Below are positions 48,102 to 55,561 of a DNA stretch of 64,000 nt, piece after piece. The notes beneath the pieces were generated by a model that did not search any database, was not told the origin of the DNA, and saw only the letters and a list, made by a program, of their open reading frames with translations. Made by a program: the position numbers and the translations under genes. The DNA is taken from positions 62,001 through 126,000 of the forward strand of contig NZ_AUEQ01000001.1 of the NCBI RefSeq assembly GCF_000426065.1. Direction: 5' to 3'. Position 1 is the first letter of the stretch, and the number at the start of each line of letters is the position of its first letter. This DNA comes from Mycobacterium sp. URHD0025 (GTDB lineage Bacteria; Actinomycetota; Actinomycetes; Mycobacteriales; Mycobacteriaceae).

Positions 48102-49592
48102 TTAGTGGCGCGAGGAGTACGCGGCGACCAGTGCCTCGGCACTGCGCACCGCCGCGCGGCAGGCTCGCGTGGTGAACGGGTCGTTGAGCGGGTGATCGGC
48201 CCGCCGCCGCCAGCGTTGCGCGGCTGCGAACGCGGCGCGGGGCCCATCGAACGGCGCGTCGGGTTGTAGTCCCAGCCGGCTGGCCGCATCGGTGCCGGAG
48301 CCGCCGATGATGCGGCGCAGTGAGGCCATCTCGTCCTCATTCAACGTCGTCTGGCGCGAACGCAGCAGGCTGAGCAGCCGTAGCTCCTCGAAGGCATGTG
48401 TGTCCGCCAGCAGCGGGTCGATGTCGGCGAGGATGTAGGGCGTCGCGTAGATCGGGTTCTGCTGGACGAACTGGCGTAGTGACAGCAACGCCGTATGCGC
48501 TTTGAGCAGCTCGGAACGTTGGGCGAACTGCTGGTCGATGACGTCGCGCAGAGCGACCAGACCGCTGCGTTCCAGCAGTTCGTCGGCCAGGGCCACGGAG
48601 TCGGACACCCCCGCGTGCATCACCGCGATCGAGATCCGGATGCCGAACATGCCGAACCGGTCCAGCAGCGCCGCCCGGGTCGACGCGTCCACCGGGAGCG
48701 AGCTGTCCTCGCGCACGAACCGGTCAACCGAGAGCATCGCCTTGGTCACCTGTGCGGGTTCGACACCGGCGAGCTTCTGCAGCGCCACGAATTCGCTCTG
48801 GCGCAGCGTGCGGGCGGTCAGCGCGAGGAGCCCGGACACCGGGACGACGGCCTGGCAGATGCCGGTCTTGTCCATCTCTTCGGTGAACCGTTTGGCCACA
48901 TCCTTGGCCGACATCATCGCGTCGATGCGGCCGGCGCCGATCTCGTCGGCGCGCGAGGCCACGCCGATGACGCCGAGCGCCCCCGACGACCCGCCGACCA
49001 GCTCGCCGATCTGTTTGAGCAACGCGATGTCGGCGGCGTTGAGGGTGCGCAGCAGGAACACCACCGCATCGACGCGGGGCACGCCGTCCTCTGGCACCAA
49101 CAGCCGGTGGGTGCGCTGCGAGACGTCACGCGAGAGCGACGAGGTGCCCGGGGTGTCGATGATCGTGCTGTCGATCAACTCGGCCGCGGGCCACTCGACG
49201 TCGAGGTCCACCACATCGTCGGGATTGAGGCCGGCGAAGCTGAACGTGAGGCCCCGATCGTGCGGATCACGCGCGATCGGCACATTGGAACGGCGACCGC
49301 CGCGGTGGTTGGCAGTCACCTTCGGCGTGGGACCGTGCCGGAACCACGTGACGATGCGGGTGGCCTCGGTGGCGTCGGTGGGAGCGATGTCCTCCCCGAC
49401 CAAGGCGTTGACGAGCGTCGACTTCCCGGCCTTGAGTGTCCCGGCCAGCGCGATGCGGATCGGCTGGTTGAGCCTGCGCCCGATGCGGTCGAGCTCGTTG
49501 TGCACGTCGGGCCGATTACGGTAGGCCGGGTCGCCCCGGTACGCCTTGATGGTGCCGCCCAGAATCGAGCGCACCTGATCGGCCGTGCTCAC
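48102..49592 (-). CDS. iniC: Isoniazid-inducible dynamin-like GTPase IniC
   Basis: A 496-residue dynamin-like protein with P-loop GTLKAGKST (51-59), switch Thr-rich DATEATR, DTPG near 143 and a G4-like VASRADE near 212; helical bundle follows. The gene order iniB-iniA-iniC and the length match M. tuberculosis Rv0343. The start codon is GTG. IniC works with IniA in envelope stress caused by drugs such as isoniazid and ethambutol. It begins 42 bp after the iniA stop. Confidence 0.92.
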   Translation of the reverse strand: MSTADQVRSILGGTIKAYRGDPAYRNRPDVHNELDRIGRRLNQPIRIALAGTLKAGKSTLVNALVGEDIAPTDATEATRIVTWFRHGPTPKVTANHRGGRRSNVPIARDPHDRGLTFSFAGLNPDDVVDLDVEWPAAELIDSTIIDTPGTSSLSRDVSQRTHRLLVPEDGVPRVDAVVFLLRTLNAADIALLKQIGELVGGSSGALGVIGVASRADEIGAGRIDAMMSAKDVAKRFTEEMDKTGICQAVVPVSGLLALTARTLRQSEFVALQKLAGVEPAQVTKAMLSVDRFVREDSSLPVDASTRAALLDRFGMFGIRISIAVMHAGVSDSVALADELLERSGLVALRDVIDQQFAQRSELLKAHTALLSLRQFVQQNPIYATPYILADIDPLLADTHAFEELRLLSLLRSRQTTLNEDEMASLRRIIGGSGTDAASRLGLQPDAPFDGPRAAFAAAQRWRRRADHPLNDPFTTRACRAAVRSAEALVAAYSSRH

Positions 49593-49634
49593 GCTGCGGA
49601 ATCCACCTCTTACGAATCCAAAAACACCCGGGAA

Positions 49635-51500
49635 CTAACTGTTGGAGCCTAGTGGTGCCTGCCTGGACAGATTCTGGGCGTGCTGGACCACCTGGGTGAG
49701 GATGTTCTGCTGACGTTCCAGTTCCATGATCCTGGCGTTGCGCTCGTTCTCCTCGGTCTTCGCCGCGGCAAGAGTGGCCTGCAGAGACTCGTTGAGCGAG
49801 CGGGTGGTCTGGTTGGCGATGCCCCGGTAATGGTCGCGCAGTTGACGTTGGATGCCCTTGAGCCGGTCCCGCGATTCCTTGCCGACGACGAAGGCGACAT
49901 CGTCAACGAATCTGCGAATGTTGGCCTTGGCCTCACCACGCACCCGGAGCATGCGATTCTCCATGTCCTCCTTGTAGGCCTTGCGGCCCAGCACCAGACC
50001 GGCGCCCAGTGAGAGCGGGTTGAACATACCCAGCCCGGCGAAGGAGGTGAGCATGCCGAACATCAGCACGCCACCGTACGAACCGCGCATACCGGTGATG
50101 ACCTTGTGCCCGGCCTTGATCGGTTTGGCCTCCAGCCGGGCCAGCGATTTCATTTCACCGAGTCCGGCACCCATGTCCCTGGCGTCGATCTGCGGCAGCT
50201 GCACCGCCTCCAGTCCCGCCTCGGTGAAGGTGCGGGCCACCTCGGCCGCCAGTGCCTCCGCACGCTGGTAGGCCCAGACGAAATTGTCGCCGACAGCGGT
50301 CGCCACCGCTTCTTCCAACTCGGTGCCGATCTCGGCCCAATGCAGCGTGGGGTCGCCGGAGTCGATGACCTTCTCGGTGTGCGCGGTGATGTTGCGGAAT
50401 CGGTGACGCAGATCGTGATCGACGTCAGCGGTCAGGTCCGCGATGCCGTCATTGAGCACCTGCTGCCACAGCGCCGTCTGCTGCAGAGCTTCTTGGGCTT
50501 CCTCCTTGCGCCGCTCCAGGTCCGCGGTCAACCGCTCCCGTTCGCCCGGATCATTGAAGGATGCCAGTTCGGATTCCACTGCCAGTAGCAGATGTTCTGC
50601 GGCCGAATGGATTTCGGCTACCACCTCATCCCGTACGCGATCGTTCTCTCGGGACAGCACGTGTTCGGACAGGAACTTCACGATGGCCGGGAAGTTCGAC
50701 TCCTCGTTGAGCTCTTTATCGTTGAGCTGGATCGCATGGCTGCGCAGGATGCTGGAAACGGGTGTCACGGGAATGCTCACGCCGGCCCGCTGCAGGTGGC
50801 CGATATTGGCTCCGACGATTTCACGCCAATGCGGGTACAAATCGGTCTTGGTCGCGACAATCGTGGCCACCGGACATATTTCGACCGCTTGGCGGATGAA
50901 GACCATCTCCGGTTCGGTGAACTCCTGACTGGTGTCGCTGACCATGAGCAGCGCGTCCGCATCGGGCAGCAGACCGAGGGTCGACGAAAGGTGCGGCTGC
51001 CCAAGCCCGCCCACGCCTGGGGTGTCGATGAATGCCAGGCCGCCTTTGAGCAGCGGGCTGGGGGCGGTCACCTCGACGCGAAGCACCTCGCGGCCACCGG
51101 CCTCGGGTGCTCGGCGCAGATCCTTGGTCAGGTCCGAGGGAGAGATGGGAATCAGCTCGGGTTCGGCGCCGTCGGGCCGCGCCACCACCAGACGCGCGGT
51201 GGGCTGTTCCCCATATGAGACGACCGTGGCCAGCACAGTGCTCTCGTCGTCGCCGACGCGTGCCACGGGAACGTTCAGCAGCGAGTTGAGAAGTTGACTC
51301 TTGCCCTGTTTGAGCTGGCCGGCGATGACCACCCGGATCTGCGGATCATTGATCCGTCGGTTGGCCACTTCCAGCCGTTCCACCAGGTCTGCCCGGTCGC
51401 GCGCGGCGGCGATCTTGGTGGAGTGGTCGATGAGCTCGACGATCACCCTGACCTTGCGCGGGTCATTCGGTTGCGTCGGCTGAGCCGTCGGTTGGGTCAT
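49635..51500 (-). CDS. iniA: Isoniazid-inducible dynamin-like GTPase IniA
   Basis: A 621-residue bacterial dynamin-like protein: P-loop GQLKQGKS (61-68), DTPGVGG near 165, G4-like ATKTD near 220, long helical stalks, and a hydrophobic pair at about 485-520 (VLMFGMLTSFAGLGMFNPLS) that matches the membrane-inserting paddle. The M. smegmatis IniA structure showed membrane fission activity. The ATG at 51500 gives MTQPTAQPTQ; longer frames run into low-complexity codons upstream. A strong hairpin separates it from iniB. Confidence 0.93.
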   Translation of the reverse strand: MTQPTAQPTQPNDPRKVRVIVELIDHSTKIAAARDRADLVERLEVANRRINDPQIRVVIAGQLKQGKSQLLNSLLNVPVARVGDDESTVLATVVSYGEQPTARLVVARPDGAEPELIPISPSDLTKDLRRAPEAGGREVLRVEVTAPSPLLKGGLAFIDTPGVGGLGQPHLSSTLGLLPDADALLMVSDTSQEFTEPEMVFIRQAVEICPVATIVATKTDLYPHWREIVGANIGHLQRAGVSIPVTPVSSILRSHAIQLNDKELNEESNFPAIVKFLSEHVLSRENDRVRDEVVAEIHSAAEHLLLAVESELASFNDPGERERLTADLERRKEEAQEALQQTALWQQVLNDGIADLTADVDHDLRHRFRNITAHTEKVIDSGDPTLHWAEIGTELEEAVATAVGDNFVWAYQRAEALAAEVARTFTEAGLEAVQLPQIDARDMGAGLGEMKSLARLEAKPIKAGHKVITGMRGSYGGVLMFGMLTSFAGLGMFNPLSLGAGLVLGRKAYKEDMENRMLRVRGEAKANIRRFVDDVAFVVGKESRDRLKGIQRQLRDHYRGIANQTTRSLNESLQATLAAAKTEENERNARIMELERQQNILTQVVQHAQNLSRQAPLGSNS

Positions 51501-51542
51501 GAAAACGTTCCCTCCTGCGGAGTCCACCGTAAGCGCATGAAG

Positions 51543-51573
51543 GGGCGGAGACCCCAGGTTGGGGTCTCCGCCC
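51543..51573 (-). terminator. Strong hairpin between iniB and iniA
   Basis: GGGCGGAGACCCCA (51543-51556) pairs perfectly with TGGGGTCTCCGCCC (51560-51573) around a 3-nt loop. It lies 19 bp after the iniB stop and 42 bp before the iniA start on the reverse strand. There is no U-tract, so it may be a partial terminator, an RNA-stability element or a processing site rather than a full stop. A full stop is unlikely since iniA needs the iniB promoter. Confidence 0.7.
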
Positions 51574-51591
51574 GTTGCGATGCGATGTGGA

Positions 51592-52737
51592 TCAGAAGGC
51601 GTCGAACCCGGTTTCGATCGGGTTGTGGGACGCCACGTCGGTGTGAGAGTGCGAGTCGTAGCTGTTGCCCGAGCCCAGCGCGGTGTGAGTCTCGTTGCCC
51701 GACCCGAGCGCGGTGTGAGACTCGTTGCCCGACCCGAGCGCGGTGTGAGACTCGTTGCCCGACCCGAGCGCGGTGTGAGACTCGTTGCCCGAGGCGATGT
51801 TCGACGAGTAGCTCGACGAGTTGTCCTCGACATTGTGCGTGGTCGAGGTCGACGTCGAGGTGTGCACCGACGAGTCGATCACGCTGCTGTTGCCGCTGCC
51901 CACGTCGTGACCGGCGGTGGTCTGGTTGCCGCCCACCGCGTGGTTCGAGCTGTCGCTGATCACGATGCTTCCGGCGTTGCCGCCGTCGCCACCGCTGGCG
52001 TGTCCGCCGCCGATGCCGAGCAGGCCGCCGCCACCGCTGGCGCTGGCACCACCGCCGTGGCCGCCGCTCATGTCGACATCGCTGATCACCGGGCCGTCGT
52101 TGCCGGAGATGACGTTCCCGCCGGCGTGCTGCGAGCTGTCCTCGATGGCGTTGCCTTCACCCACGTTGACGTGTGAGCCGGAGCCGGCCCAAACATCACC
52201 GTTGTTGACGGTGTTGCCGTGGCCCAGCACCGCACCGTCGCCGGTGACGATGGGCCCGTCGGCGTGGCCGGTGTTGACGACCGCACCGTTGGTGGCGGTG
52301 TTGGAGGTCTTGTCTCCCAACGTGATGTCCCCGAATCCCAGGTTGAACGCGCCCTGCTGAGCGTTGGCACCCGCGTCCTGGTTGGGGCTCATGATCGGGA
52401 CGTTGTTGTGGCTGGCCAGATCGGTCGAGTTACCGCTCATGAAATCGGTGTTGGTCTCCGGCGCGAAGGTCGGCTGCGAGGTGAAGGCCGTCTGCGGGGA
52501 GAACGGGGAACCGATGCTGTGGTAGTCGGCCACCGCCCGCTGCAGTCCGTAGACCGGGTCGCCGTTGCCCAGCGCGATGCCGGCCGGGGCAGCCGATGCC
52601 GCCACGGAGGCCAGCTGGGCGGCCGACACGTTGGGCAGTCCCGCGTCGCGCAGTGCGCCCTCGGGGTTGGCGACGTAGGCCGCCGCGGCTGCCGGGCTGC
52701 GGAAGAGCTCGAGGATGAAGTCGATCAGAGTGGTCAT
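51592..52737 (-). CDS. iniB: IniB, Gly/Ser/Asn-rich protein with IniB N-terminal domain
   Basis: A 381-residue protein. The N-terminal domain (1-60, MTTLIDFILELFRSPAAAAA, then NPEGALRDAGLPNVSAAQL) is shared with the Rv0340-like gene next door. The remainder is low-complexity Gly/Ser/Asn/His with beta-roll-like GNG repeats, and near the C-terminus HTALGSGNES is repeated about four times. The ATG at 52737 was chosen because the conserved domain starts there. It is the first gene of iniBAC, strongly induced by cell-wall drugs in M. tuberculosis; the role of the protein is unclear. Confidence 0.9.
   Translation of the reverse strand: MTTLIDFILELFRSPAAAAAYVANPEGALRDAGLPNVSAAQLASVAASAAPAGIALGNGDPVYGLQRAVADYHSIGSPFSPQTAFTSQPTFAPETNTDFMSGNSTDLASHNNVPIMSPNQDAGANAQQGAFNLGFGDITLGDKTSNTATNGAVVNTGHADGPIVTGDGAVLGHGNTVNNGDVWAGSGSHVNVGEGNAIEDSSQHAGGNVISGNDGPVISDVDMSGGHGGGASASGGGGLLGIGGGHASGGDGGNAGSIVISDSSNHAVGGNQTTAGHDVGSGNSSVIDSSVHTSTSTSTTHNVEDNSSSYSSNIASGNESHTALGSGNESHTALGSGNESHTALGSGNETHTALGSGNSYDSHSHTDVASHNPIETGFDAF
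51664..51792 (-). repeat. Four-fold 30-bp tandem repeat in the iniB 3' end
   Basis: The 30-bp unit GTTGCCCGACCCGAGCGCGG plus GTGTGAGACTC recurs with almost no change across 51664-51792, encoding a ten-residue unit (HTALGSGNES). Near-identity at the DNA level points to recent expansion by slippage, so copy number may vary between strains. Confidence 0.85.
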
Positions 52738-52865
52738 TTCTCCAACCTTTCGGATGTTTCTGGGAGTCTCTGGTGAGTCCCCCGCCGGGCTCTCCGGCGA
52801 TCTGGAGACAACGTTATGGCGACGCAACAGCCCCGGAAACGGGGTGGACTCCCCTCCCCGTATCG

Positions 52866-52921
52866 CCCCTACTCGGGGTGGAGGGGGACGCCCCAATAGG
52901 GGGTTAGGGGATGGCTAGGGG
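52866..52921. promoter_or_regulatory. TAGGGG cluster upstream of iniB
   Basis: ATAGGGG (52896-52902), TTAGGGG (52904-52910) and CTAGGGG (52915-52921) lie in tandem about 160-185 bp before the iniB start. An inverted CCCCTA occurs at 52866-52871. The same heptamer occurs three times in the Rv0340-like/Hsp70-like gap at 53650-53688. TAG is rare in this DNA, so the clustering looks selected. It could be the binding site of the IniR-type regulator, but this is inference. Confidence 0.45.
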
Positions 52922-52968
52922 CAACTGTGGACACCCCGGGCCTATTGACGTTTCTGCTGGTAAACGCA

Positions 52969-53001
52969 ATAAGCGCACGACCGCGTGGGTCGTGCGCTTA
53001 T
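52969..53001. terminator. Hairpin terminator after the Rv0340-like gene
   Basis: ATAAGCGCACGACC (52969-52982) and GGTCGTGCGCTTAT (52988-53001) form a perfect 14-bp stem with a 5-nt loop, 17 bp after the Rv0340-like stop. Its position suggests it insulates that gene from iniB, whose TAGGGG cluster follows. Confidence 0.75.
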
Positions 53002-53018
53002 CGGGACGCGAGGGTAGA

Positions 53019-53561
53019 TCAGTCGAAGATGTCGAATCCGCCACCGCTGTCGGTGTGGTGTTGGTCGTCGAGCACCGGGTGGGCCCAATCGCCTTCCGGA
53101 GCCGGGTCCACGACCGCGGCGTCCTCGATGACCGGCTCGTTGAGCTGCAGCGACAGGTCGTCGAGTGGCTGGTCCACCAGACCGCCATCGTCGATGACCG
53201 ACGACGCGAAATGGTCCAGGGAGTCCGGCTGGTCGATGACCCGCCCGGCGGTGCTGTCCCAGGCGTCGTTGGGGGCATCGAGCGGCACGTGATCCCCGAA
53301 GGCGTCGAACGCCGCGGTGGCCGCCCCGCTGGCCCACACGTTGCCTCCCGGGTCGGCGGCACCCGCGTCGCCCAACCCGCCGTTGGCCCCGGTCATGGAC
53401 AGCGACTCCGACACGACCGGAATCAGGTTGTTGACGTCCACGCTGGTCACATCGGTCAGATTGGCTTCGGCAATGGCTTGCGCCGGGTCGGCGGCATAGT
53501 GGGCAGCGGCGTCGGGATCGCGTACCAACGACATCACAAAGTCCAGCAATGTGTTCGCCAT
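53019..53561 (-). CDS. Rv0340-like IniB N-terminal-domain protein
   Basis: A 180-residue protein. The first 50 residues (MANTLLDFVMSLVRDPDAAA, then ADPAQAIAEANLTDVTSVDVN) are clearly related to the IniB N-terminus; the rest is an acidic Asp-rich low-complexity region ending in GGGFDIFD, similar to the IniB end (ETGFDAF). The ATG at 53561 follows AGGAGG. Rv0340 of M. tuberculosis has the same size and place before iniB. The function is unknown; co-regulation with iniBAC is expected from the shared upstream motif. Confidence 0.82.
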   Translation of the reverse strand: MANTLLDFVMSLVRDPDAAAHYAADPAQAIAEANLTDVTSVDVNNLIPVVSESLSMTGANGGLGDAGAADPGGNVWASGAATAAFDAFGDHVPLDAPNDAWDSTAGRVIDQPDSLDHFASSVIDDGGLVDQPLDDLSLQLNEPVIEDAAVVDPAPEGDWAHPVLDDQHHTDSGGGFDIFD

Positions 53562-53649
53562 GCTCCACCTCCTCAACAGTTCGATTTGAATGCTAGCCAG
53601 CTGTGAGCGCGCTGGGATCGGTGCCGAACCCACCCCTGCCGCCCCTCCA

Positions 53650-53688
53650 TTAGGGGGGTGGACATTAGGGGATTGACGCCACTAGGGG
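53650..53688. promoter_or_regulatory. TAGGGG cluster between Rv0340-like and Hsp70-like genes
   Basis: TTAGGGG (53650-53656), TTAGGGG (53665-53671) and CTAGGGG (53682-53688) sit in a 202-bp divergent gap with spacings of 15 and 17 bp. The same motif is clustered before iniB. A shared activator for both directions is the simplest reading. Confidence 0.45.
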
Positions 53689-53763
53689 TTCAATCACGGG
53701 TCCGGGGTGTCCGAGCCGCTAGGGTGGTGGTTCGTTCGGCCGAGACAACAGGAGTGACGCCTG

Positions 53764-55551
53764 ATGACCGACTCACTGGGGTTGTCGATCGGGATGACCA
53801 ACCTGGTGGCAGCCCGCGAAGGCCGCCAACCGGTGATCCGCCGATCGATCCTCACCCTCCACAATGACCGTGCCCCGGAAGTGGGCGAGTACACCGGCAG
53901 CGGCCTGCCGCTGGCCGGCTTCGTGGAGCGGGTGGGCGATCCTGTGCCGCTGGTCGCCGCCGACGGCTCGCAGCATCGCGGTGAACTGGTGCTGGCCGAG
54001 GCGTTGGCCGCGATGGCACGCCTCGCCGGTGGTGGTTCACCGGTGGTGATCGCCGTCCCGGCGCACTGGGGTCCGAGCACCGTCGGCGCATTGCGCGACG
54101 TGCTGCCCCGCTATCCCGCATTGGCCACCGATGGCACCCCGCCCGGGCTGGTGCCGGACTCCCTGACCGCGCTGGCGGCGCTGCAGGCCGATCCGGGATT
54201 GCCTCCCGATGGTGTCGTGGTGCTGTGCGATTTCGGCGGCAGCGGCACCAGCGTCACACTCGCCGACGCCGGTGCGGCGTTCGCCACCCTGGGCCCGACC
54301 GTGCGCTATGCCGATTTCTCCGGTGACCTGATCGACCAGGCCTTGCTCAACCATGTGCTGAGCGGTGTCGCCGCCGCCAACGACGCCGATCCGGCGGGCA
54401 CCGCGGCGGTCGGCTCGCTGGCACGGCTGCGGGCCGAGTGCCGTCAGGCCAAGGAGCGACTGTCCGCCGACACCGCCACGGTGATTCACACCGAGTTGCC
54501 GGGGTTCAACTCCGATGTCCGGGTGACCCGCCCCGAGCTCGACCAACTCATGTCCGCACCGCTTGCCGGGCTGTTGGATGCCATCGAAGACACGTTGCAG
54601 CGCAACAACATTGCGTTGTCGAGCGTGAACGCGGTGGCAACTGTTGGCGGCGGCGCGGCGATTCCCCTTGTCACCCAGCGGCTTTCAGAGCGTTTGCGCG
54701 CACCTGTCGCCACCACCGCCGGCCCGCAGTTCAATGTCGCTGCCGGTGCCACGCTGATCGCCGAACGCGTCATCGACGCGGGTGCACCGACGGGGATGGC
54801 GCCCGAGGTGGCCGCCGCCGACGCCCCAACGGGTTTGGCTCCCGGGGTCGCCGCCGCGGACCTGCCGACGGGCATGGCCCCGACCAGTCTGGGGCCGGCC
54901 GCCGGCGCCGACTCGGAGAACTTCGGTGCCCTCGCCTGGTCGCAGGACGACGCTCCCGGCAATGAGCCGGTGCCCTACGCGGGCGGTGAATACGAGACGC
55001 CCGCGGGCAACACGGCGGCGCGCCCGCCCGTCGAGTTCGCCCACGACGAGGAGATGTTCGACGCCGGTCCGGCGCCGCTGCCCTGGTACAAACGCCCGAC
55101 GATCCTGTTCGGGGCCGCAGCCGCCGCTGCGCTGCTCGCCGCGGGTGGCCTCGCGGTGACTCTGACCAGTTCCGAAGGGGATTCGTCTCCGGTCACCGAG
55201 ACCAGCACCACGTATTCGATGGGGCCGTCACCGGAGGGGCCGCCGCCTGAGCCGGTCACCACCGTGACCGAGGGTCCCGACGGGGTCAAAACCACCACGG
55301 TCGTCGCACCGCCACCCCCGCCGCCGGAGACGACGACGTCGGCACCGGAAACCACCACGACCACCAGTCCGACCACCACCACGACCACAACGACGACGAC
55401 AACTCCGTCGACCACCACGACCACCCGCACCACAACGACCACGACGCAACCGCCGACCACGACCACGCAGCCACCGACGACGACACGTCCGCCGACCACG
55501 ACCCAGCCGCCGGCCACGACCACTGCGGCAGAGGCCGGCGGCGGCGCGTAG
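53764..55551 (+). CDS. Membrane-anchored Hsp70-like protein with Thr-rich tail
   Basis: A 595-residue protein with an Hsp70-type ATPase core (1-340: LGLSIGMTNLVAA, VLCDFGGSGTSVTLAD, TVGGGAAIPLVTQRL) and no DnaK substrate domain. Around 345-385 there are short repeats of GMAPEVAAADAPTG type. A juxtamembrane PLPWYKRP and a helix (about 447-467) follow, then a PTTTTTT-rich outer tail. It is related to the gene at 46212, in the opposite direction on the other flank of iniBAC. The IniR-type gene starts 10 bp downstream, so they share a transcript. Possible cell-surface or envelope-stress ATPase (inference). Confidence 0.8.
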   Translation: MTDSLGLSIGMTNLVAAREGRQPVIRRSILTLHNDRAPEVGEYTGSGLPLAGFVERVGDPVPLVAADGSQHRGELVLAEALAAMARLAGGGSPVVIAVPAHWGPSTVGALRDVLPRYPALATDGTPPGLVPDSLTALAALQADPGLPPDGVVVLCDFGGSGTSVTLADAGAAFATLGPTVRYADFSGDLIDQALLNHVLSGVAAANDADPAGTAAVGSLARLRAECRQAKERLSADTATVIHTELPGFNSDVRVTRPELDQLMSAPLAGLLDAIEDTLQRNNIALSSVNAVATVGGGAAIPLVTQRLSERLRAPVATTAGPQFNVAAGATLIAERVIDAGAPTGMAPEVAAADAPTGLAPGVAAADLPTGMAPTSLGPAAGADSENFGALAWSQDDAPGNEPVPYAGGEYETPAGNTAARPPVEFAHDEEMFDAGPAPLPWYKRPTILFGAAAAAALLAAGGLAVTLTSSEGDSSPVTETSTTYSMGPSPEGPPPEPVTTVTEGPDGVKTTTVVAPPPPPPETTTSAPETTTTTSPTTTTTTTTTTTPSTTTTTRTTTTTTQPPTTTTQPPTTTRPPTTTQPPATTTAAEAGGGA

Positions 55552-55561
55552 GCCGGCGCTG

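Noticed and set aside
51664..51792. 30-bp direct repeats considered as a CRISPR array
   Set aside because: Units adjoin without spacers, lie inside iniB in frame and encode a repeated decapeptide.
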